Below are positions 27,579 through 35,715 of a stretch of DNA of 59,724 bases, in pieces. The notes below the pieces were generated by a model. That model was not told the DNA's origin, made no database searches, and worked only from the letters and a program-made list of their open reading frames with translations. The DNA comes from Chitinophagaceae bacterium (GTDB taxonomy: Bacteria > Bacteroidota > Bacteroidia > Chitinophagales > Chitinophagaceae). The position numbers and the translations under genes are program-made. The stretch covers positions 1 to 59,724 of the forward strand of contig JADKJV010000016.1 in NCBI GenBank assembly GCA_016720825.1, written 5' to 3'. Position 1 is the stretch's first letter; the number at the start of each line of letters is the position of its first letter.

Positions 27579-28223
27579 ATGACCCTGAATCCCAAGGTGA
27601 TTTTACTGTTCATCATTTTATTTGCAGTATCCGTCCCTTCCATTGCACAGCAAAAAGACACCTGGGAATATAACATGCTCAGGAGAATGGCAGACCACCG
27701 TACCAGTTCCAAAAACAAGCTATTTACCAATCTGTCAAAACTCAATAACCCGCTTTGCCTGGCAGCTCCCGCCACGTTGCTGGTAGCGGGACTTGCATCC
27801 CACGATAAAACAATGACCAAAAAGGCGCTGTATGTAACTGAAACCATTGCCACCGCACAGGCAGTTACCTGGATCATGAAGTTGTCGATTGGACGGGATC
27901 GTCCTTTTGTAAATGATACTACGTTTATCCCCGTGATTTATGCGAAGAATAAATCATTTCCTTCCGGCCACGCGGCAGAAGCATTTTCAATGGCTACGTC
28001 ACTGACGATCGCCTATCCAAGATGGTTTGTAGCTATACCCGCTTACAGCTGGGCTTGCGTTATCAGTTATTCAAGGTTGTATCTGGGGGTGCATTATCCA
28101 ACTGATGTAATAGCGGGAGCTATTTTGGGCAGTGGAAGTGCCTGGCTGATGTACAAAGTGAATAAGTGGATGCACTCGAGTAAAAGCGAAAGATCGAAGA
28201 AGAAAAATGAGAAGGAGAGCTGA
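27579..28223 (+). CDS. PAP2-family phosphatase
   Basis: Type 2 phosphatidic-acid phosphatase fold with the three-part active site: KLSIGRDRP, SFPSGHAAEAF (catalytic His) and SRLYLGVHYPTDVIAG. N-terminal signal or anchor (PKVILLFIILFAVSVPSIAQ) and several membrane helices; 214 residues with a highly basic tail. Could act on undecaprenyl diphosphate, lipid A or phosphatidic acid; the sequence does not decide. A nonamer repeat separates it from the convergent valS. Confidence 0.9.
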   Translation: MTLNPKVILLFIILFAVSVPSIAQQKDTWEYNMLRRMADHRTSSKNKLFTNLSKLNNPLCLAAPATLLVAGLASHDKTMTKKALYVTETIATAQAVTWIMKLSIGRDRPFVNDTTFIPVIYAKNKSFPSGHAAEAFSMATSLTIAYPRWFVAIPAYSWACVISYSRLYLGVHYPTDVIAGAILGSGSAWLMYKVNKWMHSSKSERSKKKNEKES

Positions 28224-28228
28224 ATACA

Positions 28229-28350
28229 TTTTACCACTAAGGGCACAAGGTTAAAACAAAGTCCACAAAGATTTACTCTTTGTGGACTTTTCTTATCCGC
28301 CGAAGCTAAGCGAAGGCGGGGGTATTTCTTTGTGTGTCTTGTGGTGAAAA
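28229..28350. repeat. Nonamer inverted repeat with GCCGAAGC core
   Basis: Left arm TTTTACCACTAAGGGCACAAGG (28229-28250) and right arm CTTTGTGTGTCTTGTGGTGAAAA (28328-28350); inner ACAAAGTCCACAAAG faces CTTTGTGGACTTT. Core TATCCGCCGAAGCTAAGCGAAGGCGG. Same design as the copy at 21541, also between convergent genes. Confidence 0.8.
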
Positions 28351-28354
28351 AAAA

Positions 28355-30997
28355 TTATTTATTCGACACTTTCAGGCTTTCCTCAATCACTTTTATTTTC
28401 GATTCCGCATCCACCTTCTTCTTCCTTTCCGCTTCAATCACCTCCGGTTTCGCATTCTGCACAAACCTTTCATTGCTTAATTTTTTCTCCACGGAAACCA
28501 GGAAACCTTTCAGGTACTCCAGGTCTTTTTCCATTTGTTCACGCTGCAGGGTATTGTCGATGGCCACTGTGCTTTTTATATAGAAAGTATCTTTCTGCAC
28601 TACAATGGCAATAGTATCCGGAACGGTTTTATCAGTAAAGGCCATCGATTCTGCATTCACCTGTTTGCAGAGGATTTCCTTCAATGATTCATACGTGCTG
28701 TTATTTTCAGTCTGGATAAACAGGTGAACAGGATCTTTTGGTTTGATCTGGTTTTTATTCCGCGTATCCCGGATTGAACTGATTACTTCTTTCAGTAAAC
28801 CGGCCTGCTGCAGCAAAGCGGTATCAGCCTGCCCGGCAGGTTTCAGTTGTTTTACAGTCAGGTCGTCAGACTGCTCTTTGAGCAAATGATAAATTTCTTC
28901 AGTTACAAATGGCATGAAGGGATGCAGTAACTGGATCAGTTCTTCAAAATAGCCAAGTGTTTTGGTATATACCTCACGGCTTACAGGAAGGTTCATGCCC
29001 GGTTTCACCCATTCCAGGTACCAGCTGCAGAAATCATCCCATACCAGTGAGTACATAGTCTTCAGTGCTTCACTCAGCCTGAACTCACGGAACTGGCCTT
29101 CCAGTTCTGCTTTTACATGTTGCAAACGGCTGTTGAACCAGTCTGTGGCAAAGCGGTCTGACTGGCTAAGCGGGATATCCGTCGCACGTTCTTCCCATCC
29201 TTTCACCAGCCGGAGGGCATTCCATATTTTATTAGCGAAGAATAAACCCTGCTCATTCGAACCTTCATCCCACAACAGGTCATTACCGGCCGGGGAGGAA
29301 ATCATTATACCAAAGCGAACTGAATCTGCGCCATATTTATCAAGCAGTGCCAGCAGGTCCGGGGAATTCCCCAGGCTCTTGCTCATTTTCCGGCCCTGTT
29401 TGTCGCGCACAATTCCTGTAAAATAAACTTCATTGAAAGGTTTCTCACCTTTGTATTCATAACCCGCCATAATCATCCGGGCCACCCAGAAGAAAATAAT
29501 TTCCGGGGCAGTCACCAGTGTTTGCGTGGGATAATAATATTCAACTTCAGGATTACCGGGATTACTATAACCTTTAAACACTTCAAAGGGCCAGAGCCAG
29601 GAAGAGAACCAGGTATCCAGGCAATCTTCATCCTGGTAAAGTCTTTTTTCAACATCCTGGTATAAATTGGATTCCTTTTCCCATCCGGCTTTTGCCCTGG
29701 CAAAGGCTTCTTCTTCGGAATGGGCTACGTACACATTTCCGGCCTCATCATACCAGGCGGGTATTCGGTGACCCCACCAAAGCTGGCGGCTGATACACCA
29801 GTCCTTGATATTTTCCATCCAGTGACGGTACAGGTTGCGGAATTTGGCAGGGTAGAAGCGGATATCTTCATTCATCACCGCATCCAGTGCAGGTGCTGAA
29901 ATCTTTTTCATATCCACCCACCACTGTAAAGAGAGTCTTGGCTCAACAACTACATCTGTTCTTTCGCTGTATCCAACTTCGCTGGTGTAATCTTCTGTTT
30001 TAACGAGGAACGCTTTTTCTTCCAGTTCCTTTACAATTTTTTTGCGGGCATCAAACCGGTCAAGACCCACATAAATCTGTGCGGTTTCATTCAGCGTACC
30101 ATCTTCATTTAATATGTCAACTTCTTCCAGCCCGTGTTTTTTGCCGAGCATATTGTCGTTCATGTCATGCGCCGGAGTAATCTTCAGTGCACCGGTACCA
30201 AAATCCATGGTAACATATTCGTCGGTGATAATCGGAATCCGGCGGTTGATGAGCGGAACAAAAGCAAATTTGCCATGGAGATGCTGGTACCTTTCATCTT
30301 TGGGATGTACACAGATGGCCGTATCGCCCATGATGGTTTCCGGACGAACTGTTGCAATCTGGATATATTCCTCACCGGGGAGATCCAGTTTATACCGGAG
30401 GTGATACAGTTTTTGCTGGGTCTGTTTACGGATTACCTCTTCATCACTTAATGCAGTTTTGGCACGGGGATCCCAGTTGATCATCCGCTTGCCGCGGTAG
30501 ATATATCCTTTTTTATAGAGGTCGTTGAATACACCGATAACAGATTTATAGTATTCCGGGTCCATGGTAAAACTGGTGCGGTCCCAGTCGAGACTGCAGC
30601 CCATTTTACGCAGCTGCTGCAGGATAATACCACCATATTTTTCTTTCCACTCCCAGGCGTAAGACAGGAATTCGTCCCGGCTCAGCGATGATTTCTGGAT
30701 ACCCCTTTCCCTGAGCATCTGAACCACTTTGGCTTCCGTAGCAATAGATGCATGGTCGGTGCCGGGTACCCAGCAGGCATTCTTACCCATCATCCGGGCG
30801 CGGCGAACCAGCACATCCTGGATGGTATTATTGAGGCAATGCCCCATGTGAAGCACGCCTGTAACGTTGGGCGGGGGAATAACTACTGTATACGGTTCCC
30901 GGTCATCGGGTGTACTGCTGAAATATTTATTGTCCAGCCAGTGCTGGTACCAGCGTGGTTCTGCGGAGAGATGATCAAAATTTTTGCTAAGTTCCAT
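28355..30997 (-). CDS. valS: Valyl-tRNA synthetase
   Basis: Charges tRNA-Val. 880 residues, class I synthetase with PPNVTGVLHMGHCLNN (HIGH variant), the CP1 editing domain (VRPETIMGDTAICVHPKDER), DTWFSSWLWPFE, GRKMSKSLGNSPD (KMSKS), anticodon-binding helices, and the C-terminal coiled coil typical of ValRS (LEYLKGFLVSVEKKLSNERF). ATG at 30997 is preceded at seven nucleotides by a TAATTTTG box. Interesting neighbourhood note: both tRNA genes in the window are tRNA-Val. Confidence 0.98.
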   Translation of the reverse strand: MELSKNFDHLSAEPRWYQHWLDNKYFSSTPDDREPYTVVIPPPNVTGVLHMGHCLNNTIQDVLVRRARMMGKNACWVPGTDHASIATEAKVVQMLRERGIQKSSLSRDEFLSYAWEWKEKYGGIILQQLRKMGCSLDWDRTSFTMDPEYYKSVIGVFNDLYKKGYIYRGKRMINWDPRAKTALSDEEVIRKQTQQKLYHLRYKLDLPGEEYIQIATVRPETIMGDTAICVHPKDERYQHLHGKFAFVPLINRRIPIITDEYVTMDFGTGALKITPAHDMNDNMLGKKHGLEEVDILNEDGTLNETAQIYVGLDRFDARKKIVKELEEKAFLVKTEDYTSEVGYSERTDVVVEPRLSLQWWVDMKKISAPALDAVMNEDIRFYPAKFRNLYRHWMENIKDWCISRQLWWGHRIPAWYDEAGNVYVAHSEEEAFARAKAGWEKESNLYQDVEKRLYQDEDCLDTWFSSWLWPFEVFKGYSNPGNPEVEYYYPTQTLVTAPEIIFFWVARMIMAGYEYKGEKPFNEVYFTGIVRDKQGRKMSKSLGNSPDLLALLDKYGADSVRFGIMISSPAGNDLLWDEGSNEQGLFFANKIWNALRLVKGWEERATDIPLSQSDRFATDWFNSRLQHVKAELEGQFREFRLSEALKTMYSLVWDDFCSWYLEWVKPGMNLPVSREVYTKTLGYFEELIQLLHPFMPFVTEEIYHLLKEQSDDLTVKQLKPAGQADTALLQQAGLLKEVISSIRDTRNKNQIKPKDPVHLFIQTENNSTYESLKEILCKQVNAESMAFTDKTVPDTIAIVVQKDTFYIKSTVAIDNTLQREQMEKDLEYLKGFLVSVEKKLSNERFVQNAKPEVIEAERKKKVDAESKIKVIEESLKVSNK

Positions 30998-31004
30998 AAA
31001 GCCG

Positions 31005-31012
31005 CAAAATTA
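31005..31012 (-). promoter_or_regulatory. TAATTTTG box 7 nt before valS start
   Basis: Perfect TAnnTTTG on the minus strand, seven bases before the ATG. Confidence 0.5.
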
Positions 31013-31048
31013 CCTTCTTTTGCGGGTTTGGCAACCGGAAAACGGGGT

Positions 31049-31489
31049 TTAATTCAGGTAGGTGAGGTCTTCGGGCTGCATTTTTACCCTCACTTCCTCG
31101 CAGACGAAGAATTCGCCCCTGATGACCTGGTCGATGCCATTATTAATTTCATCAATCCCGGAGGTTTTGGTGATATAGCCACGGGCGCCCATAGACACCA
31201 GTTTGCGGGCATAGCGGGGGAGGTTATTAACGGTCATGCCAATGACCTTGATATTCGGTTCGTGCTGCCTGAGGTGTTCCAGTACCTGGAATCCATCCAT
31301 GGGTTTCATATTCAGGTCGAGCAACATGATGTCGGGTTTAACCCTGGGGGCTGTGGAAACCGCACATTCGCCACTGCTGCATTCAGCTACAATAGCATAG
31401 CGGGGGTTGTTTTCCAGTAAAAGTTTCCAGGATGCAAGTACTGCAGGATGATCATCCACAAGCATAATCCTAACCAGAGAGTCGTTCAT
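31049..31489 (-). CDS. Receiver-only response regulator (NarL-like receiver)
   Basis: 146 residues forming a single CheY-like receiver: acidic pair in MLVDDHPAVLASW, phospho-acceptor Asp in DIMLLDLNMKPMDG, Thr in IGMTVNNL and Lys in GYITKTSG. The receiver resembles the NarL/FixJ class, whose HTH output normally follows a linker; here the protein ends about 15 residues after the receiver (VKMQPEDLTYLN). No frame downstream restores an HTH, as valS starts 50 nt away. It may work as a phosphate sink or protein-interaction switch; the kinase at 16-18 kb is a candidate partner only by class. Confidence 0.85.
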   Translation of the reverse strand: MNDSLVRIMLVDDHPAVLASWKLLLENNPRYAIVAECSSGECAVSTAPRVKPDIMLLDLNMKPMDGFQVLEHLRQHEPNIKVIGMTVNNLPRYARKLVSMGARGYITKTSGIDEINNGIDQVIRGEFFVCEEVRVKMQPEDLTYLN

Positions 31490-31833
31490 TGCTACTAATC
31501 TTTAAAATAATTCCAAATGTTGAGGCGTACAATAAGTACACGCTTTACAAGTGACGAAAAATACAGTTCCCGCGTTGTACGCTCATCAGTTTTTTAAACG
31601 GTTTGGATTCGGAATCTCAGGTGGTATTAAGAAGTATGGTTGGGCAAAGTACATACAGCTTTTATAACCAGCAAAAAATAAAGGCAGAATTTGTGAACAT
31701 TTAAGTATTTAACGAAAATTGCACTATAATACACTAAACAAATGTTCCAGATCAATAAATAATACCAGTTCTGGTTATGACTGTGTATACTGCACACTAT
31801 CATTTTTCAATTTATATTCGTATAAAATTCGCT
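31490..31833. other. Intergenic region with long-spaced inverted repeat
   Basis: No gene. GAGGCGTACAA (31522-31532) and TTGTACGCTC (31575-31584) form an inverted repeat about 42 nt apart, upstream of the response regulator; the rest is AT-rich sequence upstream of the divergent secreted protein. Confidence 0.4.
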
Positions 31834-32367
31834 ATGCGCTTCTGCTTATTGATATCTGCCATTGTTTTTTGTATCACCGGCAATGCACAACAGGTAGCTG
31901 ATCTGGAAGAGAACAAACCGTATGAATACAATGGATTGCAATACGGTTATTTTATAAGTAATGAAGGGACCAAAGAGGTGAAGGGTGAAGATTATGACAG
32001 GTATGAAATTGATTTGTTTGTTACAAATAACAGTGGTTGTCTTAAATTAATTCCGATAAAATCCGGCTGGACCGGAAATATTTCAGCCTCGGAACAGGAA
32101 GCTGCCATGATAGCTGAATTTTACTGCACCAATGCCACGGGCAAGAGGCTGACTGCTAAAAAAGGAACGGTAAGTGCAAAGCCATATTATGCCACGGCGA
32201 GGGTTCCGGATGAATACTCTCGTGACAGGTACAGGACGGTGAGTGCACAGATCGGTTTTGCGATCCGGACTGGCCAGACTATTACCAGCCGGATTATTGT
32301 GATTGTACCCCGTGGTGAAAAACCTGTATTAAATTGCAGGATGGTGTATTTTCCTGAAATGCAATAA
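31834..32367 (+). CDS. Secreted hypothetical protein
   Basis: About 177 residues after choosing ATG 31834, which gives a good signal peptide (MRFCLLISAIVFCITGNAQ). The mature part is mainly beta-type: YEYNGLQYGYFISNEG, YDRYEIDLFVTNNSGCLKLIP, then YATARVPDEYSRDRYRTV and RIIVIVPRGEKPVLNCRM. Two or three cysteines may form a disulfide. It looks like a single extracellular beta-sandwich domain, but I do not recognise the family. 24 nt upstream of the esterase-like gene on the same strand. Confidence 0.65.
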   Translation: MRFCLLISAIVFCITGNAQQVADLEENKPYEYNGLQYGYFISNEGTKEVKGEDYDRYEIDLFVTNNSGCLKLIPIKSGWTGNISASEQEAAMIAEFYCTNATGKRLTAKKGTVSAKPYYATARVPDEYSRDRYRTVSAQIGFAIRTGQTITSRIIVIVPRGEKPVLNCRMVYFPEMQ

Positions 32368-32391
32368 ATCTTTTAACAATAAAATGATCTG

Positions 32392-33123
32392 ATGAAAAAA
32401 GAACAAACTTCCTGGTTCAGCCCATCCCTGAATAAAGAAATGCCCATCGCTGTGTATGGCGATTATGGATTTGCCCTGCTGCTGGTACCAACAGCCGCCG
32501 CCGATTACCTCGAGTACGAACGTTTCCAGCTGTTGGAGCAAATTGCACCGTTTATTGACAGCGGAAAGGTAAAAGTGTATTCTATTGACAGCATCAACAA
32601 CGAAAGCTGGCTCAATAACAATATCAATCCGCGTGACAAATCCATCCGGCACCAGCAATGGAATAACTATGTGTTTACGGAAGTCATTCCTTTTATCCGC
32701 AACAGCTCCAGTGCCGAAACACCGATTATCACCTGTGGAGCCTCTTTCGGTGCCCTGCACAGTATGAACCTGTTCCTGAAAAGACCTGATCTTATCAATG
32801 GCGTGATTGCCATGAGTGGTGTATATGACCTGTCGGAATATACCAAAGGGCATTTCGATGACGATGTGTACTTCAACAGCCCCTGGCATTTTATGCAGAA
32901 CCTGACTGACCATAACGTGCTGGAACAAATCCGCCGCAGTTCCCATATCCATATTCTTACCGGCAGCGGGTCTTATGAAGATCCGGCAGCCAGTGGCCGA
33001 TTCGCCAAAGTATTATATGATAAAGGCATCTGGTATGAACTCGATGTGTGGGGGCAGGAGTGGCCGCATGACTGGAATACATGGAGGGCGATGCTGCCGC
33101 ACTACCTGGGTACCCGTTTCTGA
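32392..33123 (+). CDS. Esterase-family alpha/beta hydrolase
   Basis: 243-residue cytoplasmic protein of the putative esterase (esterase D-like) group. Nucleophile elbow GASFGAL (Gly-x-Ser-x-Gly), acidic/His region SGSYEDPAAS and the C-terminal EWPHDWNTWRAMLPHYL, where the His would complete the triad. No signal peptide. Related proteins are often annotated as esterases with unknown natural substrates. It sits between two small secreted proteins on the same strand. Confidence 0.8.
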   Translation: MKKEQTSWFSPSLNKEMPIAVYGDYGFALLLVPTAAADYLEYERFQLLEQIAPFIDSGKVKVYSIDSINNESWLNNNINPRDKSIRHQQWNNYVFTEVIPFIRNSSSAETPIITCGASFGALHSMNLFLKRPDLINGVIAMSGVYDLSEYTKGHFDDDVYFNSPWHFMQNLTDHNVLEQIRRSSHIHILTGSGSYEDPAASGRFAKVLYDKGIWYELDVWGQEWPHDWNTWRAMLPHYLGTRF

Positions 33124-33159
33124 TTTATGTAAATTAATTGCAGATCGCATCCTGAATAA

Positions 33160-33579
33160 ATGAAGTCTATCCGATTGTTTTTCATTGTGGCAAGTTTCCT
33201 TCCAGTTTGCCTGGAGGCACAAACAGGCCGCTGGGAGGAGAGTTATCTGAAACTCAGGCCTGATACGAGCGGAACCATCATCCACCTGCCGCATATTGCC
33301 TATTACCAGATTGCAACTGTGGCACTGGCACAACATCCGTACAGGTTTGTAATAAAAGATGACAGCACGTATAAAAAGCTTTTTCTTTTCCGGCCAAACG
33401 ACACATGGCCGCAAATAGATTTCAGCAAACATATTCTGATTGCTTTTGCAGCTTGTTTACAATGTATTTCTTTGAATACCCCGGGGGATGACCAGCCGCG
33501 TCACAGGAATGCCTGCCAATACCAGGTCACTTGGTATCTGAAGCAACAGAAGGTGGAATCCATTCCCGCAGGCAATTAG
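33160..33579 (+). CDS. Small secreted hypothetical protein
   Basis: 139 residues with a signal peptide (KSIRLFFIVASFLPVCLEAQ). Contains KHILIAFAACLQC and a Cys/His-rich end HRNACQYQVTWYLKQQK, which may coordinate metal or form disulfides. I do not recognise the family. Its last 53 nt overlap the 3' end of the convergent aat gene, so the C-terminus is uncertain. Confidence 0.55.
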   Translation: MKSIRLFFIVASFLPVCLEAQTGRWEESYLKLRPDTSGTIIHLPHIAYYQIATVALAQHPYRFVIKDDSTYKKLFLFRPNDTWPQIDFSKHILIAFAACLQCISLNTPGDDQPRHRNACQYQVTWYLKQQKVESIPAGN

Positions 33580-34201
33580 AAAAATATTCCCCCGGCACCA
33601 TCCTTGCTCCCATGCTTTCGAGGAAAGGAGTATATACCTGGCAATCTATCATTGCTGTACCTTCCTGAATAAGCAGCTCCACATATTTGGCGAAGCAGTA
33701 ACGGGAGGCATTGCTTACTAAAGAGAACATGCTTTCCCCGAAGAATACAAGGCCCATACGTATTCCATATAAACCCCCAACGAGCCGGTTATCCTGCCAG
33801 ATTTCTGCGCTGTGCGCATAACCCAGTTCATGCAGCCTGGTATAAGCCTGTTCCACTTCATCGGTGATCCAGGTGCCTGACTGTCCGGCGCGTGGTACAT
33901 TTTTACAGGCATGTATTACATCTTTGAATGCCTGGTTCGTTGTAAAACGGAATACATTTTTTTTCAGCAGTGGTTTTATTGATTTGCTCAGTTTGAATTC
34001 TTCCGGAAATAAAACAAATCTCGGATCGGGGCACCACCAGCAAATGGGTTCGTCTTCCGAAAACCAGGGAAAAATCCCGTTGCGGTAAGCGAGTAATAAT
34101 CTTTCAGGGGATAAATCACCGCCGATGGCAAGCAGGCCGTCTGGCTCGGCATTGATTACCGGCGGGAAATATAAATCTTCCTGGATAAAAGCAACCGGCA
34201 T
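33527..34201 (-). CDS. aat: Leucyl/phenylalanyl-tRNA-protein transferase
   Basis: Adds Leu or Phe from charged tRNA to N-terminal Arg or Lys of proteins, creating degrons. 224 residues: FPPVINAEPDGLLAIGGDLSP near the start, YRNGIFPWF, WWCPDPRFVLFPEEF, AGQSGTWI, GYAHSAEIW and GLVFFGESMFS (the aminoacyl-tRNA pocket). Family length and all core motifs intact. Its partner adaptor clpS is 580 nt upstream on the same strand. Confidence 0.96.
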   Translation of the reverse strand: MPVAFIQEDLYFPPVINAEPDGLLAIGGDLSPERLLLAYRNGIFPWFSEDEPICWWCPDPRFVLFPEEFKLSKSIKPLLKKNVFRFTTNQAFKDVIHACKNVPRAGQSGTWITDEVEQAYTRLHELGYAHSAEIWQDNRLVGGLYGIRMGLVFFGESMFSLVSNASRYCFAKYVELLIQEGTAMIDCQVYTPFLESMGARMVPGEYFSNCLREWIPPSVASDTK

Positions 34202-34276
34202 GGCAGTAATGGGGAAACTGTTTAGTGAAAAGAGTTCTAAGTTATCAGGAAATTCTTTTGATATGCTTTTTGTTTT

Positions 34277-34681
34277 CTATTGAATATCGCGAAAGAAGAA
34301 ATAAAAGAAGAGGATGGTTGATCTCCGGTCAACGCCGTCGGTTCTGCCGATTGTACGGCCTGATGCATCGTAGCAGTAATCACCGCTTGTCCTGCCCAGC
34401 GTGCGGCCGGAGGCATCATAAATATAATCACCATCGGTCCGGCCGAGTGTCCTGCCGGAAGCATCATAGATATAATTGTTATCGGTGCGTCCCAGTGTCC
34501 TGCCGGAAGCATCGTAAATATAATTTCCATCGAAGCGCCCCAGCGTCCTGCCGGAAGCATTATATATATAATTATCGCTTACCCGGCCAACGGTCCTGCC
34601 GGAAGCATCATACAAGTACTGGGCCTGGCAAATAAATCCGAGCAAAACCAGGGAGCAGGTGAGGAGGGCAATTTTTTTCAT
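34277..34681 (-). CDS. Secreted tandem-repeat protein (beta-flower-like)
   Basis: 134 residues: signal peptide KKIALLTCSLVLLGFICQAQ, then six copies of a 16-residue unit with consensus YIYDASGRTLGRTDGD, encoded by 48-bp DNA repeats, and a short hydrophobic end (ILFFYFFFRDIQ). Units differ by only one to three residues. The YDASGRT-xGR pattern resembles small multi-fold beta-flower domains and, more distantly, YD/RHS repeats; I assign neither firmly. The hydrophobic tail is probably genuine and may anchor the protein. It lies between aat and clpS on the same strand. Confidence 0.75.
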   Translation of the reverse strand: MKKIALLTCSLVLLGFICQAQYLYDASGRTVGRVSDNYIYNASGRTLGRFDGNYIYDASGRTLGRTDNNYIYDASGRTLGRTDGDYIYDASGRTLGRTSGDYCYDASGRTIGRTDGVDRRSTILFFYFFFRDIQ

Positions 34682-34776
34682 ATCCTGAATCTCCGAAAAA
34701 TTGACGGGCCGGGCAATGATTATGGCCGCGATCTCCCTTTTTTAAAATAAAATTATCAATTGGAAATTGACTGTGA

Positions 34777-35076
34777 TCAGGCCATCACTTCCACGGTGGC
34801 ATTAATGCCCCGTTCGGTAATGGCTTCGCACATGGGCTTCAGGTCATCAAAACTGCCTTGTTTAACGGCATACTTGCCCTGGTAGTGGATAATATAGGAA
34901 CACTGTTCTGCCTGTTCCTGTGAATGACCGCATACTTCGACGAGGGTTTCAATCACCCATTCGAAAGTATTTACTTCATCATTCCAAACCACCAGGCTGC
35001 AGGTGTGGTCAACAAGCGTGAGCGTGTCGGTGTCTGCCTGTTTTTTGGCGGATGTATTTGATTTGTTATCGGACAT
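34777..35076 (-). CDS. clpS: ClpS, ATP-dependent Clp protease adaptor
   Basis: N-recognin that delivers proteins with bulky N-terminal residues to ClpAP/ClpCP. 99 residues: flexible lysine/serine-rich N-terminus, then LVVWNDEVNTFEWVIETLV (the substrate-pocket Asn-Asp region), HSQEQAEQCSYIIHYQGKYAV and the C-terminal ERGINATVEV. In the usual VYNDDxTPMEFV motif the second Asp is Glu here, as in other Bacteroidota. ATG 35076 is preceded at four nucleotides by TAATTTTG. Confidence 0.94.
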   Translation of the reverse strand: MSDNKSNTSAKKQADTDTLTLVDHTCSLVVWNDEVNTFEWVIETLVEVCGHSQEQAEQCSYIIHYQGKYAVKQGSFDDLKPMCEAITERGINATVEVMA

Positions 35077-35080
35077 GGTG

Positions 35081-35088
35081 CAAAATTA
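35081..35088 (-). promoter_or_regulatory. TAATTTTG box 4 nt before clpS start
   Basis: Perfect TAnnTTTG on the minus strand with CACC before the ATG. Confidence 0.55.
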
Positions 35089-35424
35089 ATTAAAATGTTG
35101 GAAGTTGGTATACTGTATGGTTATGATAACGGTCAGCAAAGGAGTAAAGGTTGAAACCTGCTGTTAAAGGGATACAATCCTAAGCTGCACAATGGTTTGC
35201 GGGAAACCGATATTCCCCCGATCCAGTTAATATTCCCATAAATCTTTCAAATCAGGTTAGTAAATGCCGCTGGTTTTTAAACAACTGCAGGCAACTGTTC
35301 ATAATAAATTCAAGTTAAGATAAGCAGGATTAGTCTTTTTAGTAGTAATACTACCCGGGTAGGTGGACAAATTATTCCGGATGATGCAACTTCCCCGGAA
35401 TTGAATTGTCTTATATTTATCTAA
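35089..35424. other. Intergenic region with overlapping palindromes
   Basis: No gene seen. GTAGTAATACTAC (35342-35354) overlaps CTACCCGGGTAG (35351-35362), both self-complementary, 63 nt before the next gene; they could be an operator or a hairpin. Confidence 0.4.
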
Positions 35425-35715
35425 GTGAAAAAATACCTTGCTACCATACAATTTGAGATGAGTGATGAATTCATGAGTCTGGTGCCTCCACACAGGACGT
35501 ATATCAATTACCTGATTAATAAAGGAACAATTGATCATTATGCAGTGAGTATGGAAACCCAGCGTTCATGGATTACACTCAATGCAGAAGACAAAGAAGA
35601 GGTTGCAAAAATTCTCGAAAAATCCCCTTTAAGTAAGTACTGGAGCTGGGAAATAGATGAGTTATTTGTGCTGGATGGCCAGCATTACCGCCTGCCTGAA
35701 GTCAATCCAAACTGA
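35425..35715 (+). CDS. YciI/muconolactone-isomerase-like small protein
   Basis: 96 residues with a GTG start (KKYLATIQFEMSDEFMSLVPPHRTYI follows). The pattern of an N-terminal strand, HRTYINYLINKGTIDHYAV, and a C-terminal strand fits the dimeric ferredoxin-like alpha-beta barrel of YciI and muconolactone isomerase relatives. The catalytic role is unknown. Ends one base before the stop of the convergent tag gene. Confidence 0.6.
   Translation: MKKYLATIQFEMSDEFMSLVPPHRTYINYLINKGTIDHYAVSMETQRSWITLNAEDKEEVAKILEKSPLSKYWSWEIDELFVLDGQHYRLPEVNPN

Noticed and set aside
34237..34635. Overlapping genes on either strand of the repeat protein
   Set aside because: Shadow frames of a 48-bp tandem repeat stay open in several frames for trivial reasons.
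35342..35362. Operator palindromes upstream of the YciI-like gene
   Set aside because: Short palindromes with nothing else to support regulation; noted in the intergenic feature only.
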